Source of the DNA: an uncultured Collinsella sp.
Lineage (GTDB): Bacteria > Actinomycetota > Coriobacteriia > Coriobacteriales > Coriobacteriaceae
Assembly (NCBI GenBank): GCA_958346935.1
Contig: CATVTM010000059.1
Location: forward strand, 1 to 12,819
Direction of reading: 5' to 3'
Length of the DNA stretch: 12,819 bases
Shown here: positions 1 to 7,135 of the stretch, in pieces
Layout: every line of letters begins with the position of its first letter
Position numbering within the stretch: position 1 is the first letter of the stretch
Notes under the pieces: model-generated
The model's input: only the letters and a program-made list of their open reading frames with translations
Databases searched by the model: none
Told to the model about the DNA's origin: nothing
Made by a program: the position numbers and the translations under genes

Positions 1-7
1 GCCCCGG

Positions 8-20
8 GCGCTGCCAGCGC
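8..20 (-). terminator. Possible start of a terminator hairpin after the adhesin gene
   Basis: Just past the adhesin stop codon, the minus strand can form a 5-bp stem GCGCT/AGCGC with a 3-base loop. The window ends before any T-tract could be seen, so this may be only part of a larger terminator or a chance hairpin in GC-rich DNA. Confidence 0.25.
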
Positions 21-22
21 GC

Positions 23-3000
23 CTAGCGCTTACGGATGCCCCAGACCAGAGCTCCGACGCCGGCCATGGCGATGACGAATGCCATGAGCAGTGCGGCGGC
101 CTGCTGGTCACCCGTGGTGGGCAGGAAACCTTTGACCGTCTTGACGATGTTCGTCACGGTCTTGGGCGTGCCGGGATCGGGCGTCGGCACGGGCGTCTCG
201 GGCTTCTTGTACGTGTTGTTGAACACGATACCCTCGACGCTCTTATCGCCCTTGGCAAAGGCGACATTCGCCTTGAGGTTTCCCTCGCCGTCATCGGCCA
301 CGTTGACGGTCGCGGTAAAGACGGACTTGTCGTAGGTCATACCGGCCTCGTCGCCCTTGACCTCGCTGATGATGTAGACGTACGTACCGGGCTCGCTGTA
401 CTCGAACTTGTCGAAGTTGATCTTACCGTCGGCATCGTTGGTAACCGTAGACTCGATGCCCTCGCCAACGAGCTTAAAGCTAAACTCGTCCTTCTTGAGC
501 TCGCGTCCCCCGAGCACCTTGATGGCGCCGATGGAGACCTGCGTGGGCATGGCGTGATACTTGTTGGTAAAGCCAGCCGACTCGGTGGTTCCCTCGAGCT
601 TGTGCGTCGCGGTCAGCGTGCCGTCGCCGTTGTCGGAAACGGTGGTCACGACGGTGTAGGTCGTGCCGTCATAGGTGACGCCCTTGTACAGGCCGAGCGC
701 GTTGGGGCAAGCCTCGCGCAGCGTGTACGTGTGCGTGCCGGGTGCCTCGTAGCGGATCGGGCTCAGCGTAACGTTACCGTCGACGTCATTGGTGCCGCTC
801 GCGACAACCACGCCGTCCTCGAGCAGCTCAAACGTGAACTCGCCAGCTGCAAGGTCGCGTCCGGTCAGACGCTTGACCGTCTTGACCTGATCGGTCACGG
901 AAGAATCGGTAGGTGCCACGCCGTAGGTGTTGGTGAACGTGAAGGCAGCACCGTCGTCGCCCTCGCGCACGACACGCAGATGTCCGGTACCGTCGTCAGT
1001 CACGGTGTAGGAAACCTTGCGCATGGCGTTGGCGTCGTTGGTCACACCAGGGGCACTACCGGACTCGGTCACCGTGTAGGTAAAGGTGTGCGAGCGCGGA
1101 GCGGTGGGGGCTGCGGGCTCGGACTCGTCGTTGGACTCGTCGGTGTCGGCAGCGTCGGCGTCAACCTCGGCCTCGCCGGCGTTGGCCTCGGCTTCGTCAG
1201 CTTCGTCTGCCTCGGCCTTATCGGTCGCATCGTCCGTCACGCCCAGAGCGCGGTTGAGGTCCTCGAGCGTAAAGTGGATCTTGCCAAAGCCCACGTTGCC
1301 AGCCGCGTCGTTGGTTGCGGTCGTGCGCTCGGGCATCGGGGCACCAGCCTCGTCGGCGGTCACGGTAAAGGTGAACTTGCCCGTGATGTCAACCGGGGTC
1401 AGGCCCTCGGCAGCTTGGAGCTTCTTAGTGCCGGTGAGCGCGGCATCGACGGCTTCGGCGCCGTAGACGTTCTCGAACAAGGGCTCGACGCCGCCGTAGT
1501 CGACCGTTGCCGTCAGGGTACCGTCACCGTTGTCGACGACGATAACCTTAAAGCCAAAGCTCCACGTTGTAGCGGAAACGCCATTCGGCAGCCCGAATAA
1601 ATCTTCGTAGGCCGTGTAGTTAATGGTCCAGGCAAGCTTACCGTCCTTATCGGTACGATGGGCAAGCCCAGCAGCCTCAAGATTAGCAAGCATCTTAGTG
1701 TCGTAGTGCAGCGTATCAAAGCTCACGTGCCCGCCGATATTGGGCTTGAGGTTTTCGTATGCCACAAGCTCACCCTGATAGGCGATGCCGAACCAGAACT
1801 CGCCGTCGGCCATCGGGCGGCCGGTCAGAGTCTTGGTGGCAACGACCTGAGCGGCGGTGCCGCCAGGCGTGTTGGTCGTAGCGCTGTAACTGTTGTGGAA
1901 CGGCACCAGGGCCTTCTCGACCTTGTTCTCGCCACTCTTGTGGACCGTCTCATGCGTGCCCTCGGGACCGCCGGAAACGGTCGTCGTAGCAGTGAGCGTG
2001 CCGGCGGTGTCGTCGGCGATGGCGATCGTCACCGTGCGCACGGCGTCGTCGTAGGTGTAACCGGGCTGGCCGTCGGGGTTCTCGGCCACGGTGTACGTAA
2101 AGGTCTTGCCGGCGTCAGCCTGCGTAAATATAACCTCATGACCAGCCAGAATGTCGATCAGTCCGACCGTTGCCTCTGCCGCTGCGGGGGACTTGAAGCT
2201 ATTAGCCCCGGGCAGCAGACCGAGCGCGCGAGCCGAAGCGTCGTCAGCAGGTGTCACGGTAAAGGTGAACTGACCCTCGGTCATGGGGCGGCCATCCAGA
2301 TACTTGCTGAGCCACAGACCGCCGGCAGCGGTGTAGTTAAGCTCAGTGCGGTACGTGTTGGTAAAGCGTCCGTTTTCCTTCTTGGTGACGTTGGCGGTCA
2401 GGCTGCCATCGCCGTTCTCGGTCACGGTCACTTCGGCGGTTGCGACATGCGCGTCATACGTCATGCCGACCGTGCTGCCCGCGTTCTCGCGAATCTCGTA
2501 CTTATAGGTTCCGGCGGCAGCGTAGTGAATCTTGCCGAACTTGATGGCGGCAATGCCGTCCTTCGCGTCCTTCTTGCTCACGGTTACGGTTGCGGGATCG
2601 GGCAGTGGGGCGTCTTCGGGGGCGGTGATGGTAAAGCTGAACTCGTCCCCATCCGTCCAGTCGCGGCCGCTGATGACCTTGCTCAGGTCAAAGTCGAGCT
2701 CCGCATCGAGCGGGGCCACGCTGTAGGTGTTCTTGAAAGTCGCAGCCGTGGCGTCCTTCAGGACATGCTCGGCCTTGAGGGTGCCGTCGCCGTTGTCCGT
2801 GATGGTGGTCTCGATGGTGTACTTGGCGTCACTGTAGGTGATGCCCTTGCTGGTGGTTCCGCCCTTGACCTCGCGCAGCGTATAGGCGTGCGTTCCGGCC
2901 TTGGTGTACTCGATGGGGCTCATCGTGATCTTGCCATCGGCGGCGTTCTTGCCGGTGGCAACGACCTTGACGTCCTTGCCCTCGCCCTCGACGAGCTCGA

Positions 3001-6000
3001 AGGAGAACTCGCCCTCAGCCATGTCGCGGCCGGTCAGGACCTTGGTCGCGGCGATCTGGTCGGTGACGCTCGTCTTGACAGGCGTCACGCTGTAGGTATT
3101 GGTGAACGTAAATGCCACATCGCCGTCCGGCTTGCGGGACACCCTCAGATTGCCCTTGCTGTCATCGGTCACGGTGAAGGAAACCTCGCGCGACGGCTTA
3201 GCGTCGTTGGTCACGCCAGCGACCTCACCGGACTCGGTCACGGTGTAGGTAAAGGTGTGCTCGCGCTTCTCGGGCTTCTCACCCACAGCCTTGTTAAGGT
3301 CGTCGAGCGTAAAGGTAATCTTGCCAAAGTCGACCTTGCCGTCAACGTCGTTGTGCACGCTCGTGCTCGCAGGCATAGGTGCGCCCTCTTCACCGGTCAC
3401 GGTAAAGGTGAACTTGCCGGTGATATCAGCCGGGGTCAGAGCGTCGTCAACCTGCAGATTCTTGATACCCGCAAGCGATGCCTCGGTAGCATTCGTGGTG
3501 TAGGCGTTCTTGAACTCGATGCTCTTGACGTCCTTGGCGTCCTTCAGCTCGTGCGTGGCAACCAGCTGGCCCTTGCCGTTATCGGCGATGGTCGTCACGA
3601 TGGTGTAGACCGCGTCATCGTAGTCAATACCGCCGGAGTTGCCCTTAACCTCATGCAGCTTGTAGGTGTGCTGGCCGATCTCGGTGTACTTGATGGCACT
3701 GAACGTCACCTTGCCGTCGGCAGCGTTCTTAACGGTCTCGATAAGCTCAGAGTCCTCATCCTTAATCTCGCGCAGCTCAAAGCTGAACTCACCGACCGTA
3801 AGGTCGCGCCCGGTCAGAGACTTGGTCACGGCAATCTGACTGGTTACGCTGGACTCAACAGGATTCGTAGCGTAGGCGTTCTTGAACTCGGTCTCACCCG
3901 AGGTCGCCTTCACGTCAGCGCTCAGTTCGCCCTTCTTATTGGGCTTCACCGTCACGGTGATCTCCGCGACGTTACCGCTGTAGGCGATGCCGTCAATCGT
4001 GGTCCCGGCGTGCTTTTCACTGACCTTGTAGACGTACGTGCCAGGTTCGGTGTATTCGACCGTGCCGAAGTCGATGACAGCCTTGCCCTTGTCGTCCAGG
4101 TCAGCCTTGCGCACGATCGCAGTCGTAGTCGCAGGCATCGGGGCGCCGTTCTCGGACGTCAGGCCAAACTCAAACGCGTCAGTATCCCTCCAGTCGCGGC
4201 CCTCGAGCACCTTGGTTAGACCAAAGCTGGCTTTGGTGTTCACCATTGCCGGCGTCATGTCATACGCAAAGCTGATCTTGCCGTTGTTGCCCAGGTAGGA
4301 ATTGACATGCGTCGCGGCCGCCTTGGCGGACATGTTGTTCCACTTGTGGTTGAGAACGTCGGTCGCGGTGCCAGTGTTGTTGTCGCCCACACTCTCCTTG
4401 GTGGTGTGGAGCTCGTCGATAAAGGCTAGGCGCGCGGTTCCCACGCTAAACGAAAGGTTGCCGCCCTCGTCGGCAACAATAGCGCCGTCAAACTTCGCAG
4501 CGTCGCCGCCGATAAACTCGATGACGGTGGTGGCGGGCTTGGCCTCGCCGTTCTCGCCCTGCTCCTCAAACTCATCCTTGTAGTAATAGGTGCCGGTATC
4601 TGCCAGTGAATTCTTTGCGGGCTGTGTGCAGTCCTTGTCCGTGTAAATGGGAGTCTGCTTCTGGAAGTAGTAGTAGCGGTTGGTGTCGGCCGGCTCAAAG
4701 GTCGCAACCGTATCACCCAACGCACCACCGCTCCACTTGTTCGCGTAGAAGCTCACGGTCTTGGTGCCGTCAACGACAGTCGTATTATGCTCGATGTAGT
4801 CCTTGAGCCCCGTGACCTTCTCGGGCGTAAACAGGTTGTCAAGTGCGGCGCTCTTCACGCTCGAGGCATACTTCACCTGAATGGGCTTAACGTTGTCGAC
4901 CGAAAGCTTGCCGTCTACGGTCTTAAAGTGGCTCAGCGGAATCAACGACGCAGGAATGTTAACCGTTACAATATCGCCCTTCTGGGGATTGTCAGCGCCA
5001 GCACGCTGCACGGTGATGAGCAGGTCTTTTGCCTTGCCGGTGAACTCGTATGTGTCGGTATTGGTTTCTTTGTTGAACGTCTTGCTCGCCTCGGTAAACG
5101 GCGTGCCGTTGATGACGACTTCGGTAAATCCGTCGACCTGCATAAAGTCGCCCAGCTCGTCGGTAAACGTAATGTAGCCGGACTTGGTCTCGTCGTAGCC
5201 CTTATGGATTTCGGTCGGATAAGGCGCCTCCGATGTGATGGCCTGTGAGATGTCGTCGAAGACCTTCTTGAGCTCTTCGGCGTTGGTCGCCGACTTGTAG
5301 TAGTCGGAGTTTTCCGCGCGTGTGCCAAGCTTGTCGCTCGCATACGACGTGGCATCGGGATAATTACTCGACACGGCGTGCATAAACTTGTTGACGTCGC
5401 TTGTCCCCTCTTTCGAGGGATCGTCAGCGGGGTCCGCTCCACTAAAGATGCCGATGGTATAAACGGTGGCTTTGCCATCCTTCATCTTCTTGGCAGCCGT
5501 CACGGCACCCATGGCGACGTCAGAATCAAACTCGCTGAAGCTCGTTGGCTTGCCGTCGGTAAAGAACACAACGATCTTCTTGGCATCTGCGCGGCCAGAA
5601 GTGATATCCCCGGCCAGTTCCAGACCATAGTCGGCACGCGTGGCACCGCTTGGTTTGATTCCAGCAACTGTATCCTCAAGAACTTTCACGTTGCCGCCAG
5701 AGCAATCGGTCAAACCCTTCATCACCTGCGAGTTGTTGTACCAAAATTGCCCTTTCTTGTACTGGTCATTGCCGACCTTATTGGTCTTATCACCCGCAAA
5801 CTTAACAATGGCAACCCTGTGCTGCCTATCGACACCCTCGATACCCTCGTTTTGCTTGGCAATGGTATTGATAAAGCTGTTCGCAGCGCTCTTCAGTGCA
5901 TCGATACGCTTGGTGGAATCTCCGCCACCCATAGGATCATCCATCGAGCCAGAGGCATCCAGCACCATCACGATGTCAAGCGGCGTGGTGACCGTCACGG

Positions 6001-6319
6001 TTGAATTAGACGTCGAGGACATCGCCGAAAGCGTGGTCAAAAAGTCCGACTCTTCGTTTTCCTCGGTTGCCTTGACCGTCTTGTCGGTCCAGATTCGACC
6101 GACGTTTTGGGTCGTTACCTTATTGCCACCGTGGCCTGCCGCCCAGATTTCCCAGCGACCGCTGGTGTCGGGGTCGGCGACCTTTCCGGTCATTATCGGT
6201 CCGTCCATTCCTGTGCTGGACCTGGCGTTGGCCTCGGGCAGCATGGCGAATGCTGCGGCTGGCAACACCAGCACTACGGCCAGTATCACCGCCAAGAGAC
6301 CCCTCGTGTACTTACCCAT
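23..6319 (-). CDS. Giant LPxTG-anchored vWA adhesin with ten Spy0128-type isopeptide domains
   Basis: This is a predicted cell-wall-anchored surface adhesin or pilus-tip-like protein of 2098 residues. Residues 1 to about 32 form a signal peptide (basic MGKYTR, hydrophobic core, AFA or ANA cleavage sites). A von Willebrand A domain spans about 110-365, with a complete MIDAS metal site: D121-A-S123-G-S125, T227 and D255. A less recognisable beta-rich region covers about 366-695. Ten Spy0128/FctA-like domains follow (about 698-2038), each opening with a K-x-L or GR motif and closing with F-x-N-x-Y. A Pro/Thr-rich spacer leads to L2066-P-T-T-G2070, a hydrophobic helix and a terminal RKR, which is a sortase signal. 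The ATG is supported by AAGGGAG five bases upstream. No sortase or partner pilin is visible nearby, so it could be a monomeric stalk adhesin or be joined to pili encoded elsewhere. The ligand is unknown. Confidence 0.92.
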   Translation of the reverse strand: MGKYTRGLLAVILAVVLVLPAAAFAMLPEANARSSTGMDGPIMTGKVADPDTSGRWEIWAAGHGGNKVTTQNVGRIWTDKTVKATEENEESDFLTTLSAMSSTSNSTVTVTTPLDIVMVLDASGSMDDPMGGGDSTKRIDALKSAANSFINTIAKQNEGIEGVDRQHRVAIVKFAGDKTNKVGNDQYKKGQFWYNNSQVMKGLTDCSGGNVKVLEDTVAGIKPSGATRADYGLELAGDITSGRADAKKIVVFFTDGKPTSFSEFDSDVAMGAVTAAKKMKDGKATVYTIGIFSGADPADDPSKEGTSDVNKFMHAVSSNYPDATSYASDKLGTRAENSDYYKSATNAEELKKVFDDISQAITSEAPYPTEIHKGYDETKSGYITFTDELGDFMQVDGFTEVVINGTPFTEASKTFNKETNTDTYEFTGKAKDLLITVQRAGADNPQKGDIVTVNIPASLIPLSHFKTVDGKLSVDNVKPIQVKYASSVKSAALDNLFTPEKVTGLKDYIEHNTTVVDGTKTVSFYANKWSGGALGDTVATFEPADTNRYYYFQKQTPIYTDKDCTQPAKNSLADTGTYYYKDEFEEQGENGEAKPATTVIEFIGGDAAKFDGAIVADEGGNLSFSVGTARLAFIDELHTTKESVGDNNTGTATDVLNHKWNNMSAKAAATHVNSYLGNNGKISFAYDMTPAMVNTKASFGLTKVLEGRDWRDTDAFEFGLTSENGAPMPATTTAIVRKADLDDKGKAVIDFGTVEYTEPGTYVYKVSEKHAGTTIDGIAYSGNVAEITVTVKPNKKGELSADVKATSGETEFKNAYATNPVESSVTSQIAVTKSLTGRDLTVGEFSFELREIKDEDSELIETVKNAADGKVTFSAIKYTEIGQHTYKLHEVKGNSGGIDYDDAVYTIVTTIADNGKGQLVATHELKDAKDVKSIEFKNAYTTNATEASLAGIKNLQVDDALTPADITGKFTFTVTGEEGAPMPASTSVHNDVDGKVDFGKITFTLDDLNKAVGEKPEKREHTFTYTVTESGEVAGVTNDAKPSREVSFTVTDDSKGNLRVSRKPDGDVAFTFTNTYSVTPVKTSVTDQIAATKVLTGRDMAEGEFSFELVEGEGKDVKVVATGKNAADGKITMSPIEYTKAGTHAYTLREVKGGTTSKGITYSDAKYTIETTITDNGDGTLKAEHVLKDATAATFKNTYSVAPLDAELDFDLSKVISGRDWTDGDEFSFTITAPEDAPLPDPATVTVSKKDAKDGIAAIKFGKIHYAAAGTYKYEIRENAGSTVGMTYDAHVATAEVTVTENGDGSLTANVTKKENGRFTNTYRTELNYTAAGGLWLSKYLDGRPMTEGQFTFTVTPADDASARALGLLPGANSFKSPAAAEATVGLIDILAGHEVIFTQADAGKTFTYTVAENPDGQPGYTYDDAVRTVTIAIADDTAGTLTATTTVSGGPEGTHETVHKSGENKVEKALVPFHNSYSATTNTPGGTAAQVVATKTLTGRPMADGEFWFGIAYQGELVAYENLKPNIGGHVSFDTLHYDTKMLANLEAAGLAHRTDKDGKLAWTINYTAYEDLFGLPNGVSATTWSFGFKVIVVDNGDGTLTATVDYGGVEPLFENVYGAEAVDAALTGTKKLQAAEGLTPVDITGKFTFTVTADEAGAPMPERTTATNDAAGNVGFGKIHFTLEDLNRALGVTDDATDKAEADEADEAEANAGEAEVDADAADTDESNDESEPAAPTAPRSHTFTYTVTESGSAPGVTNDANAMRKVSYTVTDDGTGHLRVVREGDDGAAFTFTNTYGVAPTDSSVTDQVKTVKRLTGRDLAAGEFTFELLEDGVVVASGTNDVDGNVTLSPIRYEAPGTHTYTLREACPNALGLYKGVTYDGTTYTVVTTVSDNGDGTLTATHKLEGTTESAGFTNKYHAMPTQVSIGAIKVLGGRELKKDEFSFKLVGEGIESTVTNDADGKINFDKFEYSEPGTYVYIISEVKGDEAGMTYDKSVFTATVNVADDGEGNLKANVAFAKGDKSVEGIVFNNTYKKPETPVPTPDPGTPKTVTNIVKTVKGFLPTTGDQQAAALLMAFVIAMAGVGALVWGIRKR
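206..4228 (-). repeat. Ten tandem pilin-type isopeptide domain repeats (coding)
   Basis: These are the ten divergent domain repeats of the adhesin stalk, each roughly 100-170 residues. The candidate isopeptide Lys residues I located are K703, K833, K1093, K1214, K1339, K1496, K1816 and K1934, with the third and eighth near residues 948 and 1629. The closing Asn residues are N814, N938, N1074, N1197, N1321, N1476, N1617, N1797, N1919 and N2035. Every repeat also has a mid-domain Glu in a context such as YTVTE, YKLHE or YEIRE. In Spy0128-type pilins such Lys-Asn pairs, assisted by an acidic residue, form spontaneous covalent cross-links. That these domains do so here is inferred from the motifs. 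Repeats 3-4 and 8-9 look like copies of one two-domain module. Confidence 0.85.
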
Positions 6320-6324
6320 CGTGT

Positions 6325-6331
6325 CTCCCTT
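6325..6331 (-). promoter_or_regulatory. Ribosome binding site of the adhesin gene
   Basis: On the minus strand AAGGGAG lies five bases before the ATG at 6319. It fixes the start, and the residues that follow read directly into a signal peptide. Confidence 0.7.
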
Positions 6332-6336
6332 CTCGC

Positions 6337-6347
6337 GGTCTCAGACC
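6337..6347. promoter_or_regulatory. GGTCT-C-AGACC palindrome in the adhesin leader
   Basis: An 11-bp perfect palindrome sits about 20 bases upstream of the adhesin start codon, between the start and the TGAGACA motif cluster. It resembles that motif (TCTCA/TGAGA), so it may be a degenerate member of the same operator set. It could also simply be a short hairpin in the leader. Confidence 0.3.
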
Positions 6348-6371
6348 TTGCATCAGCCTAAAGTTACGGAA

Positions 6372-6451
6372 TGAGACACAATTAGGGCAGGTGACACATG
6401 TTCCAGATTCGGTTTTGAGCGTGAGACAAATGTCTCACCAAAGTTGAGACA
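6372..6451. promoter_or_regulatory. Cluster of TGAGACA/TGTCTCA motifs, candidate operator array for the adhesin gene
   Basis: Within 80 bp upstream of the adhesin gene the heptamer TGAGACA occurs at 6372-6378, 6422-6428 and 6445-6451, and in inverted form at 6431-6437. The two central copies form a perfect palindrome, GTGAGACA-AA-TGTCTCAC (6421-6438). A looser GTGACACA lies at 6391-6398. A palindrome with flanking half-sites is typical of binding by a dimeric regulator, with cooperative secondary sites. No specific regulator can be named. I see no convincing -35/-10 pair around it, so the promoter position is open. Confidence 0.5.
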
Positions 6452-6454
6452 CGG

Positions 6455-6472
6455 CGTTTTCGCAGGAAAACG
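6455..6472. other. Small hairpin CGTTTTC-GCAG-GAAAACG
   Basis: A 7-bp perfect inverted repeat with a 4-base loop lies directly beside the TGAGACA cluster, on the side away from the adhesin start. It has no T-tract. It could extend the regulatory region or be a chance structure. The remaining sequence from 6473 to 6560 holds nothing I can name. Confidence 0.3.
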
Positions 6473-6560
6473 GGTGCGACTCGGAGCCATCAGGCAAAAA
6501 TGACCCACTTTCCTCCGTCCTTGGGGGATCAGGAGCTGTTACGGGTATGGTGCCATTTCA

Positions 6561-6711
6561 AAACTATGCCGGATTACGGGGCAAAAGTCGGGGCCCTCAT
6601 CCATACCCTCATTTTTTGAAAAACGGCAGGCTATCTACCTGCGGTTTTGTTTTTGCGATTTTCTGTATGGTCGGAGATTCGCTATCCAGCCCCGTAATCC
6701 GGCATAGCTTT
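6561..6711. repeat. MITE-like element with perfect 19-bp terminal inverted repeats
   Basis: CTATGCCGGATTACGGGGC at 6564-6582 recurs as its exact reverse complement at 6689-6707. Outside this, AAA (6561-6563) pairs with TTT (6709-6711) if C6708 is bulged out. A second nested pair, CCATAC/GTATGG (6601-6606 and 6665-6670), and a central hairpin make the whole roughly 150 bp foldable into one long cruciform. There is no convincing coding frame inside and no obvious target-site duplication. A miniature inverted-repeat element or a dispersed structured intergenic repeat is the likeliest reading. A structured RNA or an exported terminator cassette are alternatives. Confidence 0.6.
6619..6654. terminator. 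Bidirectional intrinsic terminator at the centre of the inverted-repeat element
   Basis: GCAGG (6626-6630) pairs with CCTGC (6638-6642) around the loop CTATCTA. After one G/G mismatch, AAAAC pairs with GTTTT. On the plus strand the hairpin is followed by TTTTGTTTTT. On the minus strand it is followed by a CGTTTTT run. It could therefore stop the ech transcript coming from the right. It is about 130 bp beyond the echF stop codon. Confidence 0.55.
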
Positions 6712-6727
6712 GTTCGTGGCGGCCCAA

Positions 6728-6745
6728 CCGCGCGTTTAAGCGCGG
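6728..6745. other. Hairpin CCGCGC-loop-GCGCGG after the hydrogenase operon
   Basis: A 6-bp GC stem with a 6-base loop abuts the stronger hairpin at 6745-6776. A GGCC at 6721-6724 could extend it by pairing with the GGCC at 6746-6749, which would compete with the neighbouring hairpin. No T-tract follows, so RNA 3'-end protection fits better than classical termination. Confidence 0.4.
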
Positions 6746-6776
6746 GGCCGATGGGGCATTTTTGCCCCACCGGCCC
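6745..6776 (-). terminator. echF: Strong 14-bp hairpin 11 bases after the echF stop, lacking a T-tract
   Basis: GGGCCGATGGGGCA (6745-6758) pairs with TGCCCCACCGGCCC (6763-6776) around a TTTT loop, with one G/T pair on the minus-strand RNA. Its place immediately after echF marks the operon's 3' end. On the minus strand the stem is followed by CGCGCTTAAAC rather than a T-run, so it is either a non-canonical terminator or an RNA-stabilising stem, with the classical terminator lying further on at 6619-6654. Confidence 0.5.
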
Positions 6777-6786
6777 TATTCCAGCG

Positions 6787-7128
6787 CTATTCCGGCTTGG
6801 TTTCTACTGTGGGAGTCTTGTCCGCTGCGACTGGGGTGCGGGCGGTGTCCATAGTCAGGCAGTGCTTGGGGCAGCTCTCGATGCACTCACCGCACACCAC
6901 GCAGGCATACGGGTCAATCGACCACGTTCCACCCTTGCGATCGACTGCGAGCGCGCCCGCCGGACAGCGACGCGCACACATGCCGCAGCAGATACACACG
7001 TCCATGTCGTTGACGATATGCCCGCGCAAGCGCTCGGGCGCCGCGAGCTTCTCCTGCGGATAGCACACCGTAACCGGCTGCTTGACCATAGAGCCCAAGG
7101 CCGTCTTGGCAAATGTCAGCAAACTCAT
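6787..7128 (-). CDS. echF: Ech hydrogenase ferredoxin-like subunit EchF, 2x[4Fe-4S]
   Basis: EchF is a small iron-sulfur subunit of 113 residues, expected to pass electrons between soluble ferredoxin and the small subunit EchC on the cytoplasmic face. Two complete bacterial ferredoxin motifs are visible: C45-x2-C48-x2-C51-x3-C55-P and C76-x2-C79-x2-C82-x3-C86-P. The roughly 40-residue N-terminal extension (LLTFAKTALGSMVKQPVTV) matches the NuoI/HyfH/EchF style rather than free ferredoxins. The last 20 residues are polar and lack motifs. The start lies seven bases after the echE stop. A GGAAAGG sequence in the end of echE may serve as its ribosome site. It is the last gene of the operon. Confidence 0.9.
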   Translation of the reverse strand: MSLLTFAKTALGSMVKQPVTVCYPQEKLAAPERLRGHIVNDMDVCICCGMCARRCPAGALAVDRKGGTWSIDPYACVVCGECIESCPKHCLTMDTARTPVAADKTPTVETKPE

Positions 7129-7135
7129 GCCGCGC

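Noticed and set aside
554..1600. A 348-codon plus-strand open frame, also antisense to the adhesin
   Set aside because: It has the same biased composition as the other antisense frame, with no recognisable domain.
1658..4219. An 853-codon open frame on the plus strand, antisense to the adhesin
   Set aside because: It mirrors the codon pattern of the repetitive, GC-rich adhesin gene, gives a Gly/Val/His/Arg-rich protein with no fold or motif, and lacks a good ribosome site. The opposite strand has signal peptide, MIDAS and LPTTG.
206..4228. Tandem DNA repeats suggesting a CRISPR or satellite array
   Set aside because: The periodicity is protein-level domain repetition of about 100-170 residues, and the units are divergent at the DNA level.
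6353..6508. A 52-codon minus-strand frame from a GTG with GGAGG three bases upstream, running across the TGAGACA cluster
   Set aside because: The ribosome-site spacing is too short, the product has no features, and the frame owes its translation to the palindromic motifs. It is kept only as a reason to check whether this block is a dispersed repeat.
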